The position numbers and the translations under genes were made by a program. The notes under the pieces are model-generated. The model was not told the DNA's origin, did no database searches, and was given only the letters and a program-made list of their open reading frames with translations. A stretch of DNA of 64,000 bases from Spirochaetales bacterium (GTDB lineage: Bacteria; Spirochaetota; Spirochaetia; Sphaerochaetales; Sphaerochaetaceae). Below, in pieces: positions 18,640 through 26,992 of this stretch (the stretch's first letter is position 1; each line of letters opens with the position of its first letter). The stretch lies in assembly GCA_018433865.1 (NCBI GenBank), contig JAHDQJ010000002.1, forward strand, positions 124,001-188,000, in the 5' to 3' direction.

Positions 18640-18666
18640 CGCGTACGCTCCTTGGGAAAAACTCAT

Positions 18667-18701
18667 GTTCCAGTGTATGTGCACATACTGGAACAGGTCA
18701 A
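18667..18701 (-). promoter_or_regulatory. pepF promoter with overlapping 28-bp palindromic operator
   Basis: Minus-strand TTGACC (18701-18696) and TACACT (18677-18672) are spaced 18 nt. The whole spacer and -10 box are covered by a near-perfect palindrome, 18667-18694: GTTCCAGTGTATGTG on the left, CACATACTGGAAC on the right, the arms differing by one 2-nt insertion. That is a classic repressor-over-promoter arrangement. No regulator gene is adjacent. Confidence 0.65.
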
Positions 18702-18762
18702 CTGCCACCTGGATTTTTCCGGACCCGGATGAAGGAGGTGGCATCTACGGAAAGGACTATAT

Positions 18763-20133
18763 CTAGAGATCCAGCTGGAACTCCGCGATCTTGTTGATCA
18801 ACGTCCGCCGGGAGATTCCCAACTCCTCCGCCGCCCTGGTCCTGTTTCCCTCCCAACGGTGCAACGCCCTGACGATCGCCTCGATCTCCATCGCCTTCAG
18901 GCTCCTGGGTTCTGCCGTGCCGTCGGAGGGAACCACGATGACCGTCGACCCTCCCGTCTCGTTTCCCGGACGCGAGATGCTCTGGCGCAGTTCAAGCACA
19001 TCGACACCGATGAGCGGCCCATCCGCGAAGATCACCGCCCGTTCCAGGATATTCTCCAGTTCCCGTACGTTCCCGTAGAACGGATGGGTCTTCAAGGCTT
19101 CGATCGCTTCAGAAGAGAGTCCCTCGACACGGTTTCCCATCTGACGGTTGAGCTTGTTCAGGATGACTCCTGCGAGAAGGGGAATATCTTCCTTGCGATC
19201 ACGCAAGGGGGGCAACTCGATCCGCACGACGTTCAATCGGTAGAAGAGATCCTCACGGAAAGATCCTTCCCGCACCATCTCCTCGAGGTTCTTGTTCGTA
19301 GCGGAGATGATCCGCGCGTTGATGGGAATCGGGGAGGTTCCTCCCAATCGGGTGATCTTCCTCTCCTGGAGGACCCGGAGCATCTTCACCTGCAACGTAA
19401 GAGGCATGTCACCTATCTCATCGAGGAAGAGCGTCCCTCCGCTCGCCAGTTCGAACATCCCGATCTTCCTGCCGACAGCACCGGTGAACGCCCCCTTCTC
19501 ATACCCGAACAGTTCGCTCTCCAGCAGATTCTCGGGCACTCCGCCGATGTTGATCGCGACGAAGGGACCTGATGCAAGCGCAGAGACCGAGTGTATCTGC
19601 CTCGCGACGACCTCTTTGCCCGTACCGCTCTCGCCGGTGATCAGCACAGTGGCGGGTGAATCGGCGATCCTGGAGATCACTTCCTTGATCCTCCTCATGG
19701 GAGGAGAGTCACCGACCAGCGAGTCGTCGATTCCCTCATTGGAACGGGATTTGGTCTCCACGAGGGCGCGCAGTTGCTGAGCCTCGATAAGTTTTCTCAA
19801 TCGGATCGTCAGTTCCTCGGGGTCGAAGGGCTTCACGATGTAGTCCTGAGCTCCCTCTTTCAGCGCAGTGACGGCATCGTGAATCTCTCCATGGGCACTG
19901 ATCATGATGATGGGCATGCGGAATCCCTCCTGACGGATCCAACGGATCAAGCTGATCCCATCCATCCCGGGCATTTTCAGATCGATCAGGCAGGCATCAT
20001 AGATGTGCTCGCGCAAGAGTCTCTGTGCGGAGAGTCCATTCTCCGCTCCGTCGCTTTCAAGTCCCTCGAGTCCAAGATACTTGCGCATCAATTCCCGGAT
20101 ATTATGCTCATCATCCACAATCAAGATTCTCAT
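18763..20133 (-). CDS. NtrC-type sigma-54-dependent response regulator
   Basis: Transcriptional activator of 456 residues: receiver domain with phospho-acceptor Asp51 and Lys101; AAA+ domain with Walker A GESGTGKE (167-174), the sigma-54 contact loop GAFTGA (214-219) and Walker B GGTLFLDEIGD; C-terminal Fis-type helix-turn-helix (RTRAAEELGISRRTLINKIAE). With the GAFTGA loop intact it should activate RpoN promoters. It is the last gene of the efflux operon, 9 nt after its cognate kinase, and a -24/-12 promoter lies in front of the first gene of that operon, so autoregulation of the whole unit is likely. Confidence 0.94.
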   Translation of the reverse strand: MRILIVDDEHNIRELMRKYLGLEGLESDGAENGLSAQRLLREHIYDACLIDLKMPGMDGISLIRWIRQEGFRMPIIMISAHGEIHDAVTALKEGAQDYIVKPFDPEELTIRLRKLIEAQQLRALVETKSRSNEGIDDSLVGDSPPMRRIKEVISRIADSPATVLITGESGTGKEVVARQIHSVSALASGPFVAINIGGVPENLLESELFGYEKGAFTGAVGRKIGMFELASGGTLFLDEIGDMPLTLQVKMLRVLQERKITRLGGTSPIPINARIISATNKNLEEMVREGSFREDLFYRLNVVRIELPPLRDRKEDIPLLAGVILNKLNRQMGNRVEGLSSEAIEALKTHPFYGNVRELENILERAVIFADGPLIGVDVLELRQSISRPGNETGGSTVIVVPSDGTAEPRSLKAMEIEAIVRALHRWEGNRTRAAEELGISRRTLINKIAEFQLDL

Positions 20134-20142
20134 GTCAGCCCC

Positions 20143-21447
20143 TTACGGATGTTCTGCGGGGAGGATGACCTCTGCGATCGTGCCTCCTCCATCCCGCGCA
20201 TACAACTTCAGATTCCCATTCTTTGCCCTGATGAACTGTCGGCAGATTGCCAACCCTATGCCTGATCCGTGGATCTTCGTGGTGAAGAACGGATCGAAGA
20301 TCTTTTCCATGTTCTCTTCGGGAATCCCATCACCCCTGTCCCGCACGTAAATGTGGAGCATATGCCTCCGATCCCTCGTCACCTCCACTTCGACCGCAGG
20401 ATCGTGAGAACTCGTGCTCTCAAGCGCATTCTTGATCAGATTCTCGAACACCGACCGTGCGCGATCCGGATCGAAGGAAACGATCGCCCGATGCAGGGAT
20501 CCGGGAACGATACGGACCTGGTCAAGGAATGTGTGCCGAAGAGAGTCGATCATGCCTACCAGGTCGATCTTCTCCGGAGTTCCGACCGGATTGCGCAGGA
20601 AATCGGAAACCTTGTTCGTCAGCTGCGTAAGACGCTGGACCTCCTGGTCGATCACCATCAGGTCCTCGCGTGAAGACGAGGGGAGGGTCTTTTTCAGCAA
20701 CGCCATCTGCAACGTGATGGCACTGAGCGGATTCTTGATCTCATGCGCCAGCGTTCTCGCGGCTTCTCCGAGATTCACCAGACTCTCCTGTTTGGCGAGT
20801 GTCTCCCGGTACTTCCGGTTGCTCCGGTAGATGTTGTAGACCATCAGGTGGAACGCCAGCAACCCGAGGACTGCCGCGACGCTGAAGATGCGGACCATCA
20901 TTACCTTCCGGTAGTACTGTTGTCCGTCGAAGAGGATATACAGGACATCGGGGAATGTCAGGGGAGAGGGCAAGTACCCATCCTCCTCCAACAGGAAGTC
21001 ACCCGTCTCGACCTGGATCGTCAGGCGGCTGAAACGGATGTATTCGATCATCCCGGTTCCTTTGTTGTAGGTGGCGACCCCCTGGTTCCATTGGGAAGCT
21101 CCCCGGCTGCGCCAGATATCGTTGAACCGCTCGAGCGGAAGGGTGTTGGGGACCGAACCCAATCCGAGCCGGAGTCTCCCATTGTTTGAGTAGACACCGA
21201 TTCCCCGCACATTCCCCTCCTCCATCGCTGCCAGGGCACGGGAGTGCTCCTCTTGCAAAAGCATCAAGGTCGAGGAAGCGAACCCTCTCTCCGCCTCGAA
21301 CTGCATGAGGGTGTTTTCCTTGTCGATGATCAATTGCGAAAGGAAAAGGACCAGCGTGACCAAGAGGGCGAAGAGGAACACCAATCCTCCGACCACGAAT
21401 ATCTGCTCCTTGCCTTCGACAAACGACCATTTTCTCCGGCTACTCAT
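20143..21447 (-). CDS. Membrane sensor histidine kinase (NtrB/HydH-like)
   Basis: Kinase of 434 residues that should phosphorylate the adjacent NtrC-type regulator. Membrane segments at about 17-40 and 184-206 flank an extracytoplasmic sensing domain of about 140 residues with no family I recognise. The H-box AHEIKNPLSAI (His235), N-box VFENLIKNALEST and glycine-rich boxes DRGDGIP, FFTTK, GSGIGLAI are intact. Its start overlaps the end of the MacB-like permease gene by 8 nt, with GAGG inside that gene. Linkage to an efflux pump suggests it senses an envelope-active compound or envelope stress. Confidence 0.93.
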   Translation of the reverse strand: MSSRRKWSFVEGKEQIFVVGGLVFLFALLVTLVLFLSQLIIDKENTLMQFEAERGFASSTLMLLQEEHSRALAAMEEGNVRGIGVYSNNGRLRLGLGSVPNTLPLERFNDIWRSRGASQWNQGVATYNKGTGMIEYIRFSRLTIQVETGDFLLEEDGYLPSPLTFPDVLYILFDGQQYYRKVMMVRIFSVAAVLGLLAFHLMVYNIYRSNRKYRETLAKQESLVNLGEAARTLAHEIKNPLSAITLQMALLKKTLPSSSREDLMVIDQEVQRLTQLTNKVSDFLRNPVGTPEKIDLVGMIDSLRHTFLDQVRIVPGSLHRAIVSFDPDRARSVFENLIKNALESTSSHDPAVEVEVTRDRRHMLHIYVRDRGDGIPEENMEKIFDPFFTTKIHGSGIGLAICRQFIRAKNGNLKLYARDGGGTIAEVILPAEHP

Positions 21448-22621
21448 AGTTCAACGCCTCGATCGGATCCAGCTTCGAAGCCTTCATCGCCGGATACCAT
21501 CCGAAGAATACCCCGACAAGGGTGGAGAATCCCGCTGCGAAGAGAAATGAAGTGTAGGAGATGTAGAGATTCCATCCGACCAGGTTGGCGACCAGATAAC
21601 TGAGCAATGTCCCCAGACCGATACCGATGATGCCTCCCGTGATGGTCAGTACGATCGCCTCAGTGATGAATTGTCCCATGATGGTCCAAGGAGAGGCTCC
21701 CATAGCCTTGCGTACACCGATTTCCCGTGTCCGCTCAGCCACCGAGACCAACATGATGTTCATGATCCCGATACCTCCGACCAACAGGGAGATCGCAGCG
21801 ATCGCAGCGAGGAAGGAACTGAAGGTTCCGGTGATCTGCTGGGCCATGTCCGCGAGGCTCGCCGGTGAGAAGAGCCGATAGGCATCCGAACCGATCGTGG
21901 AATCAAGATACTCGGTGATCGCGTCGGATACGGCGAGTGAATCGGCCCCGTCCGCGACACGCACCACATAGGAACCGACGATCGTCGGCTTCATGAAGCG
22001 TTGCGCATAGGTGTTGTAGGGAATGTAGACGCTTCCGTTGAACTGGAGGTTGAACGATGCATCCTTTTCCTTCATCACCGCGATCACCTCATAGCTCTTC
22101 GCCTGGTTCCGGAAGATGCTGAGGTACTGGCCGACCGCATCGCCATCGGGAAACAGCTCCGCGGCGATATCGGAACCGAGCACCACCACCTGTCTGCTGG
22201 CCATGTTGTCCGCGAGCGTGAAGAATCCGCCTTCCGCCACCTCGTAGTCCAGGATCTCCGCATAGGAGCTCTGGACGCCACTGATCGTGGCGGAGACCGA
22301 GTTTTGGCCGATACGCAGGGTAGCGCTGCTTGAGTTCACCGGAAGCACCGTCTTGATGTCCGCGACGTTGTCCATCAACCGATCGCCGAAGTCCTCGGTG
22401 AACTCATTGGAAGCTTTGTCGGAACGGATGGGGAATATCGTCACCATCTCCAAACCACCCTCCACGATCGTCTGGGTGATGCTCTTGGTCGCACTTTGGC
22501 CGAGCGTAAGGATCGCGATGACCGAGGCGACACCGATGACGATGCCGAGCAAGCTGAGCAAGGTCCTCATCTTGCTGGCCATCATGTCTTTCAATGCCAG
22601 TTTGATATTCTCCCAGATCAT
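21440..22621 (-). CDS. MacB-type ABC transporter permease (FtsX-like)
   Basis: Inner-membrane permease of 393 residues with the MacB topology: one N-terminal membrane helix (about 18-45), a large periplasmic MacB_PCD domain, then three C-terminal helices of the FtsX domain with the conserved RTREIGVRKAMGA segment. The ATPase is encoded separately immediately upstream, stop and start being adjacent (22622/22621), unlike E. coli MacB where both are fused. It should act mechanically on the MacA-TolC type exit duct made by its neighbours. Confidence 0.92.
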   Translation of the reverse strand: MIWENIKLALKDMMASKMRTLLSLLGIVIGVASVIAILTLGQSATKSITQTIVEGGLEMVTIFPIRSDKASNEFTEDFGDRLMDNVADIKTVLPVNSSSATLRIGQNSVSATISGVQSSYAEILDYEVAEGGFFTLADNMASRQVVVLGSDIAAELFPDGDAVGQYLSIFRNQAKSYEVIAVMKEKDASFNLQFNGSVYIPYNTYAQRFMKPTIVGSYVVRVADGADSLAVSDAITEYLDSTIGSDAYRLFSPASLADMAQQITGTFSSFLAAIAAISLLVGGIGIMNIMLVSVAERTREIGVRKAMGASPWTIMGQFITEAIVLTITGGIIGIGLGTLLSYLVANLVGWNLYISYTSFLFAAGFSTLVGVFFGWYPAMKASKLDPIEALNYE

Positions 22622-23296
22622 CTACTCCTCCAATCGTCCGTCACGCACGCGGACCTGCCTTCTCGCACGCATCGCGATATCGTGGTCATGCGTGACCAAC
22701 ACCACGGTACGTCCTTCGGCGTTCAACTCCTCGAACAGCTCCATGATTTGTCGCCCGGTATTGCTGTCCAGCGCACCGGTAGGCTCATCCGCGAGCAGGA
22801 TCGAGGGATTGTTCACCAACGCCCGGGCGATGGCGACACGCTGTTTCTGTCCCCCGGAAAGCTCATTCGGCCGGTGTTTCATCCGATCGGCCAAGCCTAC
22901 CCGCTCCAGTGCCGATCTGGCCCGTTCCTTCCTCTCCTTGACGCTCACACCCGCATAGAGGAGCGGTGTCATCACATTCTCCAATGCATTGATCTTCCCC
23001 AACAGATTGAACTGCTGGAAGACAAACCCGACTTTCTGGTTGCGGATGAAGGCAAGTTCCGCCTCGCTCATTCCCAAGGTCTCCTCGCCATCGATGCTGA
23101 TGATGCCGTCGGTAGGGGTATCAAGACACCCGATCAGGTTCATCAGGGTCGACTTGCCCGATCCTGAGGGACCGGTGATTGCGGTGAACTCACCTTCGTG
23201 TATCACCAGGGTCACCCCATCGAGAGCCTTGACGACGAACTCTCCCATGAGGAAATAGCGACGGACATCATACAGGCTGATCACTTCCCGTTCCAT
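22622..23296 (-). CDS. MacB/LolD-type ABC transporter ATP-binding protein
   Basis: ATPase of 224 residues powering the adjacent FtsX-like permease. Walker [10 protein letters not shown], signature LSGGQKQR and Walker [13 protein letters not shown] are intact, and the sequence is of the LolD/MacB class. The ATG at 23296 is used because AGGAGAG lies right before it; an upstream ATG at 23353 lies in the MacA-like gene and lacks support. It is the third gene of the efflux operon. Confidence 0.94.
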   Translation of the reverse strand: MEREVISLYDVRRYFLMGEFVVKALDGVTLVIHEGEFTAITGPSGSGKSTLMNLIGCLDTPTDGIISIDGEETLGMSEAELAFIRNQKVGFVFQQFNLLGKINALENVMTPLLYAGVSVKERKERARSALERVGLADRMKHRPNELSGGQKQRVAIARALVNNPSILLADEPTGALDSNTGRQIMELFEELNAEGRTVVLVTHDHDIAMRARRQVRVRDGRLEE

Positions 23297-23306
23297 GCGC
23301 TCTCTC

Positions 23307-24452
23307 CTATTGTACGATGCGCATGCCACCGCCACCACCGGCAGGCATCGCACCAGGTATACCGAAGCTCAAGCTGTTGTTGGAAGTTCCTCCGACGAGG
23401 ACGATATCGCCGGCCTTGATGCTTCCCGAGAGGATTTCGCTCATCCCCTCGCCCAGGTACTTCGTAGTGATCTCGACCGAGATCGGATTGCCATCGGGAC
23501 CTTTCTTGCGAACCGTGTCGGATCCGCGGCGGTTGGAGATGACCGCGCTGGTCGGGATGACCAGCATATTCTTCACTTCATCGGCGCTTATCGTTCCCGC
23601 GAAGGTGAATCCTGGAGTGATTGCCGACGGTGGGTTGTCGATGACGATCTCGACGTCAAGGACACCGATCCCCTGGTTTGTGGTCCTTCCTAGCATCGGA
23701 ATATAATCGACGACAGCCTCGATGGTCTCTCCCGGGACCGAGTCGAACGTGAGCTGTGCCATCATGCCTGTGTGGACACTCTGTATGTCGATCTCATCGA
23801 TCTCCACCGTTGCCTTGAGCTTGCTGCGATCGATGATCACCATCGCAGCGGTACCCGCTTCGAAATAGTCTCCCACATCGACATTGACCGAAGCTACCAC
23901 TCCGTCGAAATTCGCATAGGCTTTCGTGTAGTCAAGGTTGTTCAAAGCCATCTTGTGCTGTCTTTCGAGCAACTCGACCTGCCGCACGGAACCTTGCAGC
24001 TTCGCCTCCTCGATCTGCGATTCGATGTTCGCCAAGGTGTAGGATTGGGAGGTATCGTCGATGGTTGCCAACAGATCACCCTTGGTGACCCGATCTCCCT
24101 CTTTCACGAATACTCCGGTGACTGCTCCGGTCGAACGGAAGACCACCCGTTGCGTCTGGAACGCCTCGACATTCCCGCTTATGTCGATCGTCTGGGAGAA
24201 TTCTACCTCACGTACCGCCACCTCCTGCAACGCAGAGGTGTTCGGAGCTGCCGCCGCGGACTCTGCTCCCACCAAGGGCAACCGACCGTTGGTCTTGTAG
24301 TAACGATAGGAATAGATGCCGATGAGTACGATCAGCAGGATGACGAGCCATGTGACCAATCGCTTGATCCTCTTCTTGCGAAGTTTCTTTTTCAGACTTG
24401 CACGGACCCTCTCTTCGGTATGATTGTTCTGTGTATTGGTTTTTTCACTCAT
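23307..24452 (-). CDS. MacA/HlyD-type membrane fusion protein
   Basis: Periplasmic adaptor of 381 residues linking the MacB-like transporter to the outer-membrane channel. A basic N-terminus (residues 1-31) precedes one membrane anchor (about 32-50). The central part has the split biotinyl-lipoyl halves ([19 protein letters not shown] and [21 protein letters not shown]) separated by a short helical hairpin, much shorter than in E. coli MacA, followed by beta-barrel and membrane-proximal domains. It ends in a Gly-rich tail ([13 protein letters not shown]). Confidence 0.9.
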   Translation of the reverse strand: MSEKTNTQNNHTEERVRASLKKKLRKKRIKRLVTWLVILLIVLIGIYSYRYYKTNGRLPLVGAESAAAAPNTSALQEVAVREVEFSQTIDISGNVEAFQTQRVVFRSTGAVTGVFVKEGDRVTKGDLLATIDDTSQSYTLANIESQIEEAKLQGSVRQVELLERQHKMALNNLDYTKAYANFDGVVASVNVDVGDYFEAGTAAMVIIDRSKLKATVEIDEIDIQSVHTGMMAQLTFDSVPGETIEAVVDYIPMLGRTTNQGIGVLDVEIVIDNPPSAITPGFTFAGTISADEVKNMLVIPTSAVISNRRGSDTVRKKGPDGNPISVEITTKYLGEGMSEILSGSIKAGDIVLVGGTSNNSLSFGIPGAMPAGGGGGMRIVQ

Positions 24453-24473
24453 GATGTTCGTGTTTCTCCTCGG

Positions 24474-25913
24474 TTACAGCTGCAGGGCCTTCGCCCGGTT
24501 TTCCAGTATCAACGCTTGCAATGCGTATCGTGTGATCTCATGGGAACTCAATTCTACATCCAAACGAGCCTGATCGACCTCCGATTGCGTGGTCAATCCC
24601 TTCTCCAATGCGCTCAGGGCAAGGTCGAGAACCTGTTGCCGGTATGATGAAACCTCTTCGAACCGCTGGACATCAAGCTTGTGCGACAAGATGTCCGCTT
24701 CCAGTTGGTTTGCCTTGATCTGATACGAGAGCATCGCTTCTTGATAGTCTATCCCTGCGATCGTTACTGCGTTCTCAAGGCTCCGGAGCGTGAGGACCTC
24801 ACTCTCCACCGTCGGGTTGTTCTTCCAGCTGCCACCCACGGTGAGTAGGGGTCGTACCGCACCGGTATCGGAGATGGAAAGGGAGACCGAGGCGGCAGTC
24901 GTGAAACTGCCGCTCGCGTAGCGGGCTCCCGCGTTCACATCGTAGGAAATTGTCTCGAGCGGATTCTTTGCATAACTCAAAGCCGTACCGCCTGAGACAG
25001 TCAGGTTGGGAACTGTGGAAGAGGTCCCGACCTTCACCGTCGATCGTTTCTTCAACGCAAGCTGTTCTTTCGCGATCTCCAGGTCCAGCGCCGAAAGGAT
25101 CACCGAGGTGTCGCCGGTGGGGAGATAGGTGAAGCTGAGATCGGCTTCACGGACGGTGTCAAGACCTTCCCAATCCAAGCCGGTGAGCTGAGCATACTGG
25201 GTTCGGGCCATCGCCAGCTTCTGCGTCGTGGAGGCCTTTGCATTCTCCAGCCGGGCAAGTTCCAGCTCCATGGAACGATACGTAGCGGAACCCACTGTCG
25301 TGGTTTTCAGTTTCACGGCATTATCGATCTTTGTTCTCTGTACCAGGATATCCTTCTCGTTGGTAAGGAGAGTCATCTCATGACCGACAATCTCATGGAT
25401 CTTCGCCAGGATGGATGATTCGAAATCGTACAGGCGCTGCCGGTAGGTCTGTTCGATCTCCAGCTTCTGTCTGGTCAGTTGCAGGTCCTTGAGGACATCG
25501 CCCGCATCACCGAAACGGAAGGTATGGGAGACGCTCACCGAAGGCTTTGCCCTCCAGGCATTGCTTCCGTCGAGAGCCCAATCCACATAATCCGTGCCGA
25601 TGGTGAATGAGGTGTTCCCGTCATTCGGCAAGCTGATGGTGACCGAGGGATTCACACTCATCGAATCGCGTGCCAAGGGCGATCTCGTACCATCCGCGTA
25701 GGACAGGTCGGCCGAAGCCTCCAGCCCCATCGTCTGGTCGACCTCACTCATCGCGATCGAGAGGTCGTTGCCTTGCTTGCCCAGCATGATCAGCTGGATC
25801 GTGCTGCTGTTCTGTTTCGCTTGTTCCAGGATCGTATCCATGTCGGCTGCCTGTATCGAGGCAAGTGCCAGCAAGGTGATCGTGACCAAGCTGATGAATC
25901 GATGCATTCTCAT
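24474..25913 (-). CDS. TolC-family outer membrane efflux protein
   Basis: Outer-membrane channel protein of 479 residues. The ATG at 25913 has AAAGGA 6 nt upstream and yields a signal peptide, MRMHRFISLVTITLLALASI, probably cleaved after AQA/QA before ADMDT. The rest alternates long amphipathic helices with beta segments as in the OEP family; the C-terminal half is helical (QANQLEADILSHKLDVQRFE). It is the first gene of the efflux/two-component operon, so promoter strength here sets the level of all six genes. Sequence conservation in this family is low, and the assignment rests partly on operon context. Confidence 0.85.
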   Translation of the reverse strand: MRMHRFISLVTITLLALASIQAADMDTILEQAKQNSSTIQLIMLGKQGNDLSIAMSEVDQTMGLEASADLSYADGTRSPLARDSMSVNPSVTISLPNDGNTSFTIGTDYVDWALDGSNAWRAKPSVSVSHTFRFGDAGDVLKDLQLTRQKLEIEQTYRQRLYDFESSILAKIHEIVGHEMTLLTNEKDILVQRTKIDNAVKLKTTTVGSATYRSMELELARLENAKASTTQKLAMARTQYAQLTGLDWEGLDTVREADLSFTYLPTGDTSVILSALDLEIAKEQLALKKRSTVKVGTSSTVPNLTVSGGTALSYAKNPLETISYDVNAGARYASGSFTTAASVSLSISDTGAVRPLLTVGGSWKNNPTVESEVLTLRSLENAVTIAGIDYQEAMLSYQIKANQLEADILSHKLDVQRFEEVSSYRQQVLDLALSALEKGLTTQSEVDQARLDVELSSHEITRYALQALILENRAKALQL

Positions 25914-25956
25914 ACGTGTTCCTTTGCCAATGGTTTCGCTCAACATTCGCATGGTA

Positions 25957-25972
25957 TGCAGGTAACATGCCA
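25957..25972 (-). promoter_or_regulatory. Sigma-54 (-24/-12) promoter of the efflux/two-component operon
   Basis: The minus strand reads TGGCATGTTACCTGCA, against the consensus TGGCACG-N4-TTGCA: the invariant GG and GC are present and exactly 10 nt apart. The start site would be about 33 nt before the ATG at 25913. The operon encodes a GAFTGA-containing activator, which makes a chance match unlikely. Confidence 0.75.
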
Positions 25973-26006
25973 ATTTCCAGTACTTGGTGAGGCGAGGTGG
26001 GAAAAA

Positions 26007-26080
26007 CACACAGGAAATCCACACTTGGCAGGCAAATCCCACGGACCGTACACCTGTGCAGAACTTTCACACGGAATCCC
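26007..26080 (-). promoter_or_regulatory. Candidate activator-binding repeats upstream of the sigma-54 promoter
   Basis: Two similar blocks on the minus strand, GGATTTCCTGTGTG (26020-26007) and GGGATTCCGTGTG (26080-26068), are 61 bp apart, close to six helical turns, and 35-110 bp upstream of the -24 box. That is the usual distance for NtrC-type enhancer sites. The surrounding stretch is rich in TGTG/CACA. Confidence 0.35.
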
Positions 26081-26142
26081 TGTGCTCCACGGTGTGCACC
26101 TTCTTCGCTTGTCATCCGAATGTGAATATTTTTCACACCTGC

Positions 26143-26892
26143 TTATTGAATGTATCGCAGGTGTTCCCCTCCGTCAACCACTATCGTCTGACCGGTGATC
26201 GAATCGTTTTCCAACAAGAAGATAATGGCATCGACCACATCATCGCTCCTCGCGAGTTTCCCCAAGGGGATTTGTGCCTCGAGACGCTTGAAATAGTGCT
26301 CGTCAGCCGATGAGGCGGGGAGGATCGCTCCGGGGGCGACCGCATTGACCCGCACCAACGGAGCCAGGCTCTTGCCCAGGATCCGTACCTGATCCTCCAG
26401 CGCAGATTTTGCACAGTAGTAGGATGGTCGGGATGCGGTAGGATTTCTCACCTGCGTGTCGGTAACATTCACCACGCATGCGGGCGTGGGGGAACCGAGT
26501 CCCTTCCGGTGCCGGTACAAGGATCGGCTGAGAAAGAAGGGAGCTTTCACATGCAGAGCCTGGTCGGCATCCCATCGCGATTCATCCACTTCCTCGATGT
26601 TCGCGCTCAGAAAGGTGGAGGCGGCGTTGACCAACGCATCCCACCTGCCGAACCGTTCCAAGGTGGCGGCAGCCAGCTTCTCGACACCGGCAAGGGTACG
26701 TAGATCGGCTTGGACCATGCATGCGTTGCCTCCGTTGCGCTCGATGAGCGAGACGGTTTCGGATGCATTGCCCACATCGGTGTGGCAGTGCACCACCACT
26801 GCGGATCCAAGGGAGGCTGCCTTCACTGCGATTGCCCTTCCGATCCGTTCAGAGGCACCGGTCACGACAATCACCGAATACTTCATCATCAT
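26143..26892 (-). CDS. Short-chain dehydrogenase, pteridine reductase (FolM/PTR1)-like
   Basis: NAD(P)H-dependent oxidoreductase of about 249 residues. The N-terminal TGASERIG replaces the common TGxxxGIG, as in FolM/PTR1 pteridine reductases; the catalytic YYCAK (Tyr-x3-Lys) follows a NVTDTQVRNPTASRPS segment, and RVNAVAPGAILP is also of that subgroup. It may reduce dihydrofolate or dihydrobiopterin, or another substrate; this is from motif style only. Three ATG codons in a row (26892, 26889, 26886) start the gene with no ribosome site, and the -10 box is 6 nt away, so the mRNA is probably leaderless. Confidence 0.8.
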   Translation of the reverse strand: MMMKYSVIVVTGASERIGRAIAVKAASLGSAVVVHCHTDVGNASETVSLIERNGGNACMVQADLRTLAGVEKLAAATLERFGRWDALVNAASTFLSANIEEVDESRWDADQALHVKAPFFLSRSLYRHRKGLGSPTPACVVNVTDTQVRNPTASRPSYYCAKSALEDQVRILGKSLAPLVRVNAVAPGAILPASSADEHYFKRLEAQIPLGKLARSDDVVDAIIFLLENDSITGQTIVVDGGEHLRYIQ

Positions 26893-26898
26893 GGGATG

Positions 26899-26927
26899 AC
26901 TATAGTGTACCAAGCGGCATTTGTCGA
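26899..26927 (-). promoter_or_regulatory. Leaderless-type promoter of the SDR gene
   Basis: Minus-strand TCGACA (26927-26922) and TATAGT (26904-26899), 17-nt spacer. Transcription would start at or next to the ATG at 26892. The -35 box overlaps that of the divergent ftsH promoter. Confidence 0.6.
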
Positions 26928-26949
26928 TTCCCGCCTCCCGCTGTATATT
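26921..26949 (+). promoter_or_regulatory. ftsH promoter
   Basis: TTGTCG at 26921-26926 and TATATT at 26944-26949, 17-nt spacer. It shares TTGTCGA with the opposing promoter, so the two polymerases should exclude each other. Confidence 0.5.
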
Positions 26950-26992
26950 GTAAGTGGACCGTCGCGCATCCATGACGGCCATTGAGGTAGAC

